64,000 bases of DNA from Salibacteraceae bacterium. Its GTDB lineage: Bacteria > Bacteroidota > Bacteroidia > Flavobacteriales_G > Salibacteraceae. The notes beneath the pieces are model-generated. The model searched no databases. It worked only from the letters and a program-made list of their open reading frames with translations, and was not told where the DNA came from. Where the stretch lies: assembly GCA_018401875.1 (NCBI GenBank), contig JAGYJZ010000001.1, positions 62,001 to 126,000 of the forward strand, given 5' to 3'. The position numbers were made by a program, and so were the translations under genes. How positions within the stretch are numbered: position 1 is the stretch's first letter; each line of letters opens with the position of its first letter. Shown piece by piece: positions 29,643 through 37,751 of this stretch.

Positions 29643-31235
29643 ATGAAAATTCAACTTTTTACAGCAGTTCTTCTCGTAACAGTATCTGCCCATGCACAAT
29701 CACCGGTGAGTTTGACCTCACAAGTGAAAGCGGTAACCGTGTATCCGAGAGGCGCGCAAGTAGAACACCAAACTTCGAAGTTTTTGACATCGGGTCGACA
29801 AGTAATCGCGTTCACAGGCCTCGCCTCAGAACTAGATCCTTCAAGCATCAGTGTTTCTTCCAATGGCGATGTGCGGGTGTTGAGTGTGTCATCACAGGTG
29901 AATCACTTGAATGAAAGCAAGAAATCGAAGCGCATTGTACTGCTCGAAGACAGCCTCGAGACATTTGAGTTTGACCTTAAATTCAATCAAAATATGCTTT
30001 CAGTGTATGGTGAAGAGCGCAAAATGATCATCGCCAATCAAAAAGTGGGCTGGGAGAAATCCGCTTTCGCAATTGAAGACTTGGAAGACTTGTCTGACTT
30101 TTACAGAGATCGACTGGCAGATATTATGCTGAAGGAAATGGAACTTCAGAACAAGACCAAAACGCTCAATGAAAACATCGCAAAGCTTCGCGCTCAATTA
30201 GCAGAGCACAATTCTAAGTTGAGCCGCTCAACAGGAGAAATTCTCGTTGAGGTGCAAGTTCCATCAAACGGAAATGCCGAGTTTTCCTTTAAATACATGA
30301 TTCAAAATGCAGGCTGGACGCCTTCTTACAATGTCAATGTGGCCGAAGTAGACCAACCCCTTCAAGTGAGCTACAATGCCAAAGTCTTTCAAAATACCGG
30401 ACTCGATTGGGAAGGTGTGCAACTTACGCTTACCAATGCCAATCCAAATCTGAACGGAAGCAAACCCGACATTCATCCGTGGCGCTTGTATTTTATCGAG
30501 CAAGCAGAACTTTACCGTGGCGCAAGAGCAGACTACAGCAATAAGAGAATGGAGATGGCACCGCAAAGCGCCATGATGATGGATGCTGAAGATGAAATGT
30601 TTACCACACAAGTTGAGTATCCTGTAAACGATGCAGTGACGCAATTTAAAATCAGAACAAAGCACAATGTGCCCTCAAACGGAAAACCTCAGGTGATCAA
30701 TATTGATGTGTTTACGATGCCTGCGAAGTATCAGTATTATACCGCTCCGAAATTTGATCCAACAGCTTTTCTTATCGCTAAAGTTTCTGGTTTTGAAGCG
30801 TATGACTTGCTTCCAGGCGAAGCGAACTTGTTTTTGACTAATACTTTTGTAGGACAAACCTTTATCAATCCCAATATTACTGCCGATACATTAGAGCTTT
30901 CTCTCGGTCGCGATCAAAGTATCATCGTGAAGCGCGAAAAAATCAAAGACTTTTCCACCACCAAGAAAATTGGCAGTTCAACCAAAGAATCGTTGGGCAT
31001 TGCATTGAGCATCCGAAACACGAAGGGAACCAAGATTGAGTTGATCGTTGAAGATCAAATTCCCGTTTCATCCGATAAAGACATCGAAGTCAGTTTAAAC
31101 GACAACGGTGGTGCTAAATTAGAACAAAGCACAGGCAAGTTAACGTGGACAAAGGTGATTTTAGGAACCTCCACCGAGACAATTCAATTTAAGTATGATG
31201 TGAAATATCCGTCAGATCGAAAAATTAATTTGTAA
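29643..31235 (+). CDS. DUF4139 / mucoidy-inhibitor-A-like secreted protein
   Basis: I chose the ATG at 29643, which gives a signal peptide (MKIQLFTAVLLVTVSAHAQ); the ORF start upstream overlaps the protease gene. The 530-aa protein has an N-terminal DUF4140 domain (VKAVTVYPRGAQVEHQ), a coiled-coil segment (MELQNKTKTLNENIAKLRAQLAE), and a C-terminal DUF4139 beta domain (AGWTPSYNV, LDWEGVQLTLTNANP, IPVSSDKDIEV). Proteins of this type are widespread and periplasmic or outer-membrane linked; their function is not known. It ends before a clear terminator. Confidence 0.85.
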   Translation: MKIQLFTAVLLVTVSAHAQSPVSLTSQVKAVTVYPRGAQVEHQTSKFLTSGRQVIAFTGLASELDPSSISVSSNGDVRVLSVSSQVNHLNESKKSKRIVLLEDSLETFEFDLKFNQNMLSVYGEERKMIIANQKVGWEKSAFAIEDLEDLSDFYRDRLADIMLKEMELQNKTKTLNENIAKLRAQLAEHNSKLSRSTGEILVEVQVPSNGNAEFSFKYMIQNAGWTPSYNVNVAEVDQPLQVSYNAKVFQNTGLDWEGVQLTLTNANPNLNGSKPDIHPWRLYFIEQAELYRGARADYSNKRMEMAPQSAMMMDAEDEMFTTQVEYPVNDAVTQFKIRTKHNVPSNGKPQVINIDVFTMPAKYQYYTAPKFDPTAFLIAKVSGFEAYDLLPGEANLFLTNTFVGQTFINPNITADTLELSLGRDQSIIVKREKIKDFSTTKKIGSSTKESLGIALSIRNTKGTKIELIVEDQIPVSSDKDIEVSLNDNGGAKLEQSTGKLTWTKVILGTSTETIQFKYDVKYPSDRKINL

Positions 31236-31368
31236 TTTATTTCATTGTTATTCAGTTTCTTACGAAGTTTCTCATGACGTAAGGTTGAATTCTTTGAAAC
31301 CTTTGATGGGAAGCGTTAGTATACAGCCCTGTTAGTGGTTCAAACTATTCGAAAGAAAGTTTAAGGGG

Positions 31369-31392
31369 AAAAAGCGGCTTAGGCCGCTTTTT
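31369..31392 (+). terminator. Terminator after the DUF4139 gene
   Basis: AAAAAGCGGC (31369-31378) pairs with GCCGCTTTTT (31383-31392) around TTAG, followed by ATTTTT. Confidence 0.9.
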
Positions 31393-31423
31393 ATTTTTCC
31401 ATCTTCGTCCAAAGATTTCTGTC

Positions 31424-31945
31424 ATGCACCACGATTTAAACACCTTAATCAGGGCTCCCTATTTTGATACGTACTTAAAAACGCTCGAATCATCAGATGT
31501 GGAAGCATGCCTCAACTATTCGAAACAAAAATTTATACAACTCGTCACTTCCCTTTCGGAGGAACAGCTCAAGTACCGATACCTTCCTGAAAAATGGTCG
31601 ATAAAAGAATTGATCATGCATTTGATCGATACAGAAATGATATTTAATTACCGCGCTTTGCGCATTGGCAGGGAAGTGGAGGTTCAAACATTGATTGGGT
31701 TTGACGAGAACAGCTATGCCCAACAAGCCAATGTTGCCACTATAACAAAGGATGAACTTGTGCAATTCTTTTCTTCGGTGCGCGAAAGCACGCTATTGCT
31801 CTGCAAAACCTTTACGGATGAACAATTAGCCCGCGTAGGAAATGCAAGCGGACACAACATGCAGGCGAAGGCCTTGTTTTTTATCAATGCCGGCCATACA
31901 TTGCATCATTTGAACATTATTAATGAACGATATTTGAAGCCATGA
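31424..31945 (+). CDS. DinB-family protein
   Basis: A 173-aa four-helix protein of the DinB superfamily: KWSIKELIMHLIDTEMIFNYRALRIG carries the first His ligand, and GHTLHHLNIINERYL near the C-terminus has the paired histidines typical of the metal site. DinB-like proteins include thiol-dependent hydrolases and transferases; the specific role is not predictable. Its last four bases overlap the start of a membrane protein gene. Confidence 0.85.
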   Translation: MHHDLNTLIRAPYFDTYLKTLESSDVEACLNYSKQKFIQLVTSLSEEQLKYRYLPEKWSIKELIMHLIDTEMIFNYRALRIGREVEVQTLIGFDENSYAQQANVATITKDELVQFFSSVRESTLLLCKTFTDEQLARVGNASGHNMQAKALFFINAGHTLHHLNIINERYLKP

Positions 31946-33312
31946 CAGGTTTTCAATCACGCTTAGCTAAGTCGATTTACTTTGCTTTTACTGCGCTCAT
32001 CATTATTGCACCTGCTTTGTATAACCGCTATCCGTTGATGTATTTTGACAGTGGTGCATACATGGAAATGGCAGTAAACTTTGAGCCTAGTTTTCACAGG
32101 GCATTAGGCTATCCCTTGCTCATTCGCTTAACGGGTTTGTTGGTGAGCAATTGGCCAATCATTTTGGTGCAAGGAATTGTTTTGTCTGTCTTGCTCTACA
32201 AAATTTTATCGCCATTGGTAGAGCGGTCCAAGTTGATGTGGTTGCATTTCGCAACGGTGGTGTTGCTCAGTTTTTCATCGGCCATGTCGTGGTATGCCGC
32301 TCAGCTTATGCCAGATATTTGGACGTTGATTATGGTTCTCGCTATCGGTGGATTAATAGTTAATCGATCGCTGTCTGTGCCTTGGCTTATCGCATATGGA
32401 CTGATTTTGTTTTTCGCATTACTGACCCACTTGAGTCATATTCCCCTCGTATTTTTGCTTCTTGTCAGTGTGGCCACTATTCATTTCGTATCCAAAAAGC
32501 ACTTATTTCAGTTCTCAAGAAAGGCTTGGATAACGTTGGTGATACCTTTTTTACTCGCTGCCATCACATTTCCTTCGTTCAACGCTTTATACGGTTACGG
32601 ATTCCGCTTTAGTTTGGCGTCTAATGCTTTCATCACGGCTAATCTGGGTGAGATGGGAATATTAAAAATGTATTTGGATGAAAATTGCGATCAACCTCAA
32701 ACGCGGTTGTGTGCCATAAAAGATAGCTTACCATTGGAAACTTCAGGTTATTTGTGGGATCCGAATGGTCCTGTGCAGTCTCATCTTGAAGGTTGGGCCG
32801 GAGCAAACGAAGAATATGCGCCTATCGTTAAAGACTTTACCACCAAGCCCAGGTACATGAAATGGTTTGTTTTGTCAGCCGTAAAGGCCACCTTCAGACA
32901 AATGTTTCAAATAGAGATTGGCAGTGGATTGCAATATGCCTATGGAAAAGGCTCGTCACCGTATTGGCCCATGCAGGCCCATTTTAAGCAAGAGCTAAAC
33001 GAGTATTTAACGAGTGTGCAGAACAAAGGTGATAAGCTTCCACTGGATTTTTTCAGGATAATCAATTACTCGAGTTTAGCACTTTCATTGTTGCTCATTG
33101 GTTGGGCGGTATTACAGCGAAAGCTTACAAGTGACATGGCGGCTTTGTTGGTGCTTTTCATTTTTGCTTATATGTTTAATGCGGCTATCACAGGAGTTTT
33201 AGCCAATGTTTACGAGCGACTACAAGTAAGACTTTTGCCACTGATTCAATTTTTTGCTATTTTGGTCTACATCAATTTGATTAGATCAAGGGTTGGCGCT
33301 ACGGAAAGTTAA
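31942..33312 (+). CDS. Polytopic membrane protein, GT-C-like
   Basis: A 456-aa protein with about ten membrane helices. After the first helix comes YFDSGAYMEMAVNF, an acidic loop in the position where GT-C glycosyltransferases carry their catalytic Asp. A loop of about 100 residues (about 230-345) is outside the membrane, and three more helices close the protein. No named domain can be recognised, so GT-C membership is an inference. It is coupled to DinB by ATGA and overlaps the comEC start by 20 bases. Confidence 0.6.
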   Translation: MTGFQSRLAKSIYFAFTALIIIAPALYNRYPLMYFDSGAYMEMAVNFEPSFHRALGYPLLIRLTGLLVSNWPIILVQGIVLSVLLYKILSPLVERSKLMWLHFATVVLLSFSSAMSWYAAQLMPDIWTLIMVLAIGGLIVNRSLSVPWLIAYGLILFFALLTHLSHIPLVFLLLVSVATIHFVSKKHLFQFSRKAWITLVIPFLLAAITFPSFNALYGYGFRFSLASNAFITANLGEMGILKMYLDENCDQPQTRLCAIKDSLPLETSGYLWDPNGPVQSHLEGWAGANEEYAPIVKDFTTKPRYMKWFVLSAVKATFRQMFQIEIGSGLQYAYGKGSSPYWPMQAHFKQELNEYLTSVQNKGDKLPLDFFRIINYSSLALSLLLIGWAVLQRKLTSDMAALLVLFIFAYMFNAAITGVLANVYERLQVRLLPLIQFFAILVYINLIRSRVGATES

Positions 33313-35359
33313 ATATTTTTGGAATCAGGTTCCTCTTTTTAGGCTCATTTGGCCATTTGTGGGGGGCGTAATCCTCGCTATATTTTATCCAAACTTTCCC
33401 TATTTATATGCTGGGATCATTGTGGCAGCTGCAGTGGCGTTGTGCTATGCATTGATTCGATCCGCCAGAAAGTACAGCGGAGTGCTATTGATGGCAGCCA
33501 TGCTTTGCCTAGGGTATGTGCACACCACGTTATTGACCGATCGACTTTTTGAGCATCACTATTCGAAACAGGATTTCACAACCGCCATAAAAACGTTCGT
33601 TGGCGAAGTGGTTTCAGATCCCATAAAGCGCGAGAAAAGCGTAAAGCTCGAAGTTGAACTCCATTTGATGGTCGACAGCGGTGAGGCAGTTGCTACCAAT
33701 GGAAAGATGTTGATTTACCTTCAAAACGATTCGCTTTCTGAAGCGCTGAAGCACGGTGATTTGGTGCTGTTCAATGCACGACTGAATCCAATTTCAGCAC
33801 CGATGAATCCCTCAGAATTTAATTATCAGCGCTACATGCATTTTCATCAGATTTCGCATCAGGCATATGTGCGCAGCGATGCTTGGAAATTGGTAAACCG
33901 TGGTGCTGGCATCATCAGAATTGCCCATGATGCTCAAAAAGCAATCATCGATGTGCTCGAACATTACGGTGTGACAGATAGAGAATTGGCCATAGTTTCC
34001 GCATTATTGGTAGGTTATAAACATCACCTATCGTCTGATCAAGTTTCGGCATTTGCAAGCGCGGGTGCCATGCATGTATTGGCAGTAAGTGGATTGCACG
34101 TAGGAATTATTTTCCTGATTTTGAATATGCTGCTTAAACCGTTGCTAAAAGTTCGTTTCGGCAAAATTATGAAAGCCATCTTGTTGCTCTTATTGCTTTG
34201 GAGTTACGCAGCCATTACTGGACTTTCGCCTTCGGTCAGCAGAGCGTGCACCATGTTCAGTTTCGTGATTGTAGGCCAGGTTATTTACAGGCACACCAGC
34301 ATCTTCAATACCATTGCCACGAGCGCTGTCTTTTTGCTGATCATCAATCCGTTTTACATCGTTGAAGTTGGCTTTCAATTGTCGTACTTGGCAGTATTAG
34401 GCATTGTTTTACTTCAACCTCGGATTTATGAATTATGGAAACCTAAATATTGGTTGGTCGAAAAAATATGGGCCATCACTGCGGTTTCTATCGCAGCTCA
34501 ACTGGCTACGTTCCCACTTGGACTGCTTTATTTTCACCAGTTTCCGAATTATTTCCTACTCAGCAATTTGGTGGTTATTCCTGCTGCAACCGTGATTCTA
34601 AGCGTGGGCATTGCATTGGTGTTTTTGCAATGGGTGCCGCTTTTATCCTCGTTTCTTGGTTATGTGTTGTATTGGCTGGTGCACGGTTTAGACCTTTTTA
34701 TTGCATGGGTTGAAGGACTTCCATTGGCGTTGATTCAAGGCATTGATATTGGCATTGGCGATACCTACCTGATTTATCTTTTGATTGTGGCTTTGACACT
34801 GTTCATTATTTCAAAGCGACATACTTGGCTGGCAGTTTCGCTGGCGTTGTTTTGTGCAATTGAGGGGGTCAATATTTTAGAAACAATCACCCAACGCAAG
34901 CAATCGAAAATGATCATCTACAGTGTGCGAGGTGCTGAAGCCGTTGACTTTATCGTTGGTGTTGATCATGTTTTTTTAGCCGATAGCAGCTTGCTCAACG
35001 ATTTTGACAAGATGCGGTTTCATATTCACCACCACTGGTGGGAACTGGATTTGGAGGAGCCAAAGAAAGTGCTTCCTGAATTGATCAGAAGCGAATCGAT
35101 GGCCATATTTAATGATCAGAAAGTGATTTTCTTGGCAGATTCAGCGCATGTAACCCGAGCCATTGAAAGCGATCATCTGGTTATACAAACCAGAACACTG
35201 CAACACCCGAAAACGATTCTCGACAGTGTGAAAACGGGATCGGTCGTGCTTTCACAAAACCTTGATTGGAGCACCCGAAGCTATTGGCAAGACGCGCTGG
35301 AAGAACGCGGCATTTCTTATTGGGACATGAAAGATAAAGGTGCGTTTGTGATCGAATAG
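33293..35359 (+). CDS. ComEC/Rec2-type DNA uptake membrane protein
   Basis: A 688-aa protein. The start is probably TTG at 33293, inside the upstream gene; no good ATG follows nearby. Helices at the N-terminus lead to a DUF4131-like domain (VGEVVSDPIKREKSVKLEVEL, DLVLFNARLNPI) and then the Competence domain with eight or more helices, including GAMHVLAVSGLHVGIIF and ITGLSPSVSRACTMF, its hallmarks. The end (about residues 535-688) lacks the HxHxDH motif of a metallo-beta-lactamase nuclease, as is common in Bacteroidota ComEC. It forms the inner-membrane channel for transforming DNA; no other com gene is near. Confidence 0.85.
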   Translation: MALRKVKYFWNQVPLFRLIWPFVGGVILAIFYPNFPYLYAGIIVAAAVALCYALIRSARKYSGVLLMAAMLCLGYVHTTLLTDRLFEHHYSKQDFTTAIKTFVGEVVSDPIKREKSVKLEVELHLMVDSGEAVATNGKMLIYLQNDSLSEALKHGDLVLFNARLNPISAPMNPSEFNYQRYMHFHQISHQAYVRSDAWKLVNRGAGIIRIAHDAQKAIIDVLEHYGVTDRELAIVSALLVGYKHHLSSDQVSAFASAGAMHVLAVSGLHVGIIFLILNMLLKPLLKVRFGKIMKAILLLLLLWSYAAITGLSPSVSRACTMFSFVIVGQVIYRHTSIFNTIATSAVFLLIINPFYIVEVGFQLSYLAVLGIVLLQPRIYELWKPKYWLVEKIWAITAVSIAAQLATFPLGLLYFHQFPNYFLLSNLVVIPAATVILSVGIALVFLQWVPLLSSFLGYVLYWLVHGLDLFIAWVEGLPLALIQGIDIGIGDTYLIYLLIVALTLFIISKRHTWLAVSLALFCAIEGVNILETITQRKQSKMIIYSVRGAEAVDFIVGVDHVFLADSSLLNDFDKMRFHIHHHWWELDLEEPKKVLPELIRSESMAIFNDQKVIFLADSAHVTRAIESDHLVIQTRTLQHPKTILDSVKTGSVVLSQNLDWSTRSYWQDALEERGISYWDMKDKGAFVIE

Positions 35360-35426
35360 TTATTTATTTTCAAGCTTATTTGAGTGATATAAAGCATATT
35401 TGTCCACTGAAAAACCAAACCTACTT

Positions 35427-35702
35427 ATGAAAAAAGCTATCGTTTTCGCGTCATTCTTTGCATTGGCAAATTTGGTCATGTTGACTTCGTGCAATAAAGA
35501 TTATGAGTGCAATTGCTCTGTTGATCTTCCAGACGCTGAATCTGTTGGAGTTTCCTTGGATTTTGACACCACGTTCACGTTCGAAAAAACCACCGAAGAA
35601 CTGGCCACTACCAAGTGTAAAGTTTACGAAGAAGGCACTTCTGTATTGATTCCAAGTGGAGTGAGCGCTGCTGACGTTGATATCAACTGCGCGATTCAAT
35701 AA
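35427..35702 (+). CDS. Small lipoprotein, unknown function
   Basis: The ATG at 35427 gives 91 aa with a lipobox (VMLTSC, C22). The mature part is short, has cysteines in YECNCS, TTKCK and INCA, and no domain I know. Cys spacing suggests disulfides. The upstream in-frame TTG at 35400 adds residues before the signal sequence and is unlikely. The stop is two bases from the convergent hydrolase gene stop. Confidence 0.7.
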   Translation: MKKAIVFASFFALANLVMLTSCNKDYECNCSVDLPDAESVGVSLDFDTTFTFEKTTEELATTKCKVYEEGTSVLIPSGVSAADVDINCAIQ

Positions 35703-35703
35703 A

Positions 35704-36555
35704 CTAAAGAGATTTCAGGGAAAAGGTTTCGTCTAATCGGACGCCTTTTTCTGTGTGCTTCACCGTGCAGCATTCATTTTCGGCATCGTGCTCAAGAAAA
35801 AGCACGTAGTTATGAGTGGCTGCTTCGCTGAGAAACAATTCTTTTTCGCCCATTGTAAGTAGTGGCCGGGTGTCATAACCCATTACATAAGGCAATGGAA
35901 TGTGCCCTGTGCTCGGCAAAAGGTCAGCCATAAAAGCGATCTTTTTTCCGTTGTATTCAATGATCGGTATCATTTGTTTATCGGTGTGGCCATCGGCAAA
36001 AAAAACGTCAATTCCGTTGAACACATTCTCGGTTTTGTTGCCGTTGATGTTCACCCACTTGAGCTGACCACTTTCTTGGATGGGCAGGATATTTTCTTTC
36101 AGAAATGAAGCTTTTTCCCGAGGATTCGGCTGGGTTGCCCATCGCCAATGTTCCTCATTGCTCCAGAAAGTTGCGCTCTTAAACGCGGGACGAAACGCAT
36201 TTTTCGCGGCATCGAATTCGATGGCCCCTCCACAATGGTCGAAATGCAAGTGGGTCAAAAACACATCTGTAATATCGTCTCTATGAAAACCTAGGTTTTT
36301 CAAATTTCCATCCAGACTGTCATCTCCGTGAAGGTAATAGTGACTGAAGAATTTCTCACTTTGCTTGTTTCCAATGCCAGTATCAATGAGTATGAGTCGA
36401 TCTCCATCTTCAATCAAGAGCGATCGCATTGCCCAAGTGCAAAGGTTGTTTTCATCGGGCTGATTTGTTCTCGACCATAGACTTTTTGGCACCACACCAA
36501 ACATTGCACCTCCGTCAAGTTTAAAGAATCCGGTATTGATTGAATGAAGCTTCAC
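35704..36555 (-). CDS. Metallo-beta-lactamase-fold hydrolase
   Basis: A 283-aa cytosolic protein with the HxHxDH motif (H102, H104, D106, H107 in LTHLHFDHCGG), a first metal His in the ADGHTDKQMIPII segment, and MADLLPSTGHIPLPYVMGYD before the end. The fold resembles N-acyl-homoserine lactonases and related quorum-quenching or lactone hydrolases (DTGIGNKQSEKF loop), but substrate cannot be set by sequence alone. It follows the aldolase gene with an 8-base gap, probably in the same unit. Confidence 0.85.
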   Translation of the reverse strand: MKLHSINTGFFKLDGGAMFGVVPKSLWSRTNQPDENNLCTWAMRSLLIEDGDRLILIDTGIGNKQSEKFFSHYYLHGDDSLDGNLKNLGFHRDDITDVFLTHLHFDHCGGAIEFDAAKNAFRPAFKSATFWSNEEHWRWATQPNPREKASFLKENILPIQESGQLKWVNINGNKTENVFNGIDVFFADGHTDKQMIPIIEYNGKKIAFMADLLPSTGHIPLPYVMGYDTRPLLTMGEKELFLSEAATHNYVLFLEHDAENECCTVKHTEKGVRLDETFSLKSL

Positions 36556-36563
36556 GAGGTAGT

Positions 36564-37640
36564 TTATGATTTATTGAGCCACTCTTCATTGGCATCGATG
36601 CAATTGAGGTCGTTGCACGCGCTCAATAGGCGTTTTACCGTAGCTTTTTCACCCTCGCGGAGCCATTTTCTCGGGTCGTAATATTTCTTATTTGGCTTGT
36701 CAGCTCCTTCAGGATTGCCGAGTTGACCTTGCAAGTAATCGTGATTTTTTGCAACGAATGCGCGCACACCATCCCAAAACGCCCATTGGGTATCCGTGTC
36801 GATGTTCATTTTTATTACGCCATATTCGAGCGACTCACGTATTTCTTCGTGCGATGAACCCGAGCCTCCGTGAAAAACAAAGTTGACGGGGTTTGATCGC
36901 TCGATATTGAATTTCTCGCGGATAAATTCTTGGCTATTTTTTAAGATTTTGGGTGTCAGCTGCACATTACCCGGTTTGTACACGCCATGCACATTGCCAA
37001 AAGCAGCAGCAATGGTGAAATTTGGACTGATGGAATTCAATAATTCATACGCATAAGCCACTTCATCGGGTTGCGTATATAATTTAGAACTGTCGATACC
37101 AGTATTGTCTACGCCATCTTCTTCACCTCCAGTAACTCCCAATTCAATCTCCAAAATCATATCGATGGCGCTCATGCGCTTGTGATACTCTAAGCAGGTG
37201 TTTAGGTTTTCTTTGATGGGTTCTTCGCTCAAATCGATCATGTGACTGGTAAAGAGCGGGCGGCCAGTTTCTTTGTAATGCTGTTCGCCAGCGTCTAATA
37301 GGGCATCGATCCAAGGAAGTAACTTACGTGCAGAATGGTCGGTGTGCAAGATGACGTCAACTCCATACAGTTCGGCCATCATGTGCACGTGTTTTGCGCC
37401 TGAAATGGCTCCTGCGATGGCCGCTTTTTCATTTTCGTTGCTTACGCTTTTACCAGCGTAGTAGGCAGCTCCACCATTACTAAACTGCACAATGATGGGC
37501 GAATTTGCCTCATGCGCGGTTTCTAAAACTGCGTTTACTGACTGAGTGCTGACAACATTTACTGCCGGAAATGCGAACTTATTTTTCTTCGCAATTTCAA
37601 ATAATCTGAGCGCTTCTTGCGCGTTCAATACGCCTGCCAT
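36564..37640 (-). CDS. fbaA: Class II fructose-bisphosphate aldolase
   Basis: A 358-aa class IIA aldolase: HTDHSARKLLPWIDALLDAG with metal-binding and catalytic H99/D101/H102, the SHMIDLSEEPIKEN loop, GVTGGEEDGVDNTG, and FHGGSGSSHEEIRESLEYGV with the second zinc His. It cleaves fructose 1,6-bisphosphate into triose phosphates. Length and motifs are those of E. coli FbaA. A TACATTTG box lies 22 bases upstream of the start. Confidence 0.95.
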   Translation of the reverse strand: MAGVLNAQEALRLFEIAKKNKFAFPAVNVVSTQSVNAVLETAHEANSPIIVQFSNGGAAYYAGKSVSNENEKAAIAGAISGAKHVHMMAELYGVDVILHTDHSARKLLPWIDALLDAGEQHYKETGRPLFTSHMIDLSEEPIKENLNTCLEYHKRMSAIDMILEIELGVTGGEEDGVDNTGIDSSKLYTQPDEVAYAYELLNSISPNFTIAAAFGNVHGVYKPGNVQLTPKILKNSQEFIREKFNIERSNPVNFVFHGGSGSSHEEIRESLEYGVIKMNIDTDTQWAFWDGVRAFVAKNHDYLQGQLGNPEGADKPNKKYYDPRKWLREGEKATVKRLLSACNDLNCIDANEEWLNKS

Positions 37641-37662
37641 GTGGTTTATAGTTTGTGAATTG

Positions 37663-37670
37663 CAAATGTA
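37663..37670 (-). promoter_or_regulatory. Candidate -7 box TACATTTG for the aldolase gene
   Basis: The minus strand reads TACATTTG, matching TAnnTTTG, 22 bases before the fbaA ATG. No well-spaced TTG is seen. Confidence 0.4.
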
Positions 37671-37751
37671 TCAATCCAACTTTTCTGAATGGAATAGAAG
37701 CATCCTTGTTTTTCACTGAGTTTGCACAAAGATCTTCCTGATCAGACAGGA

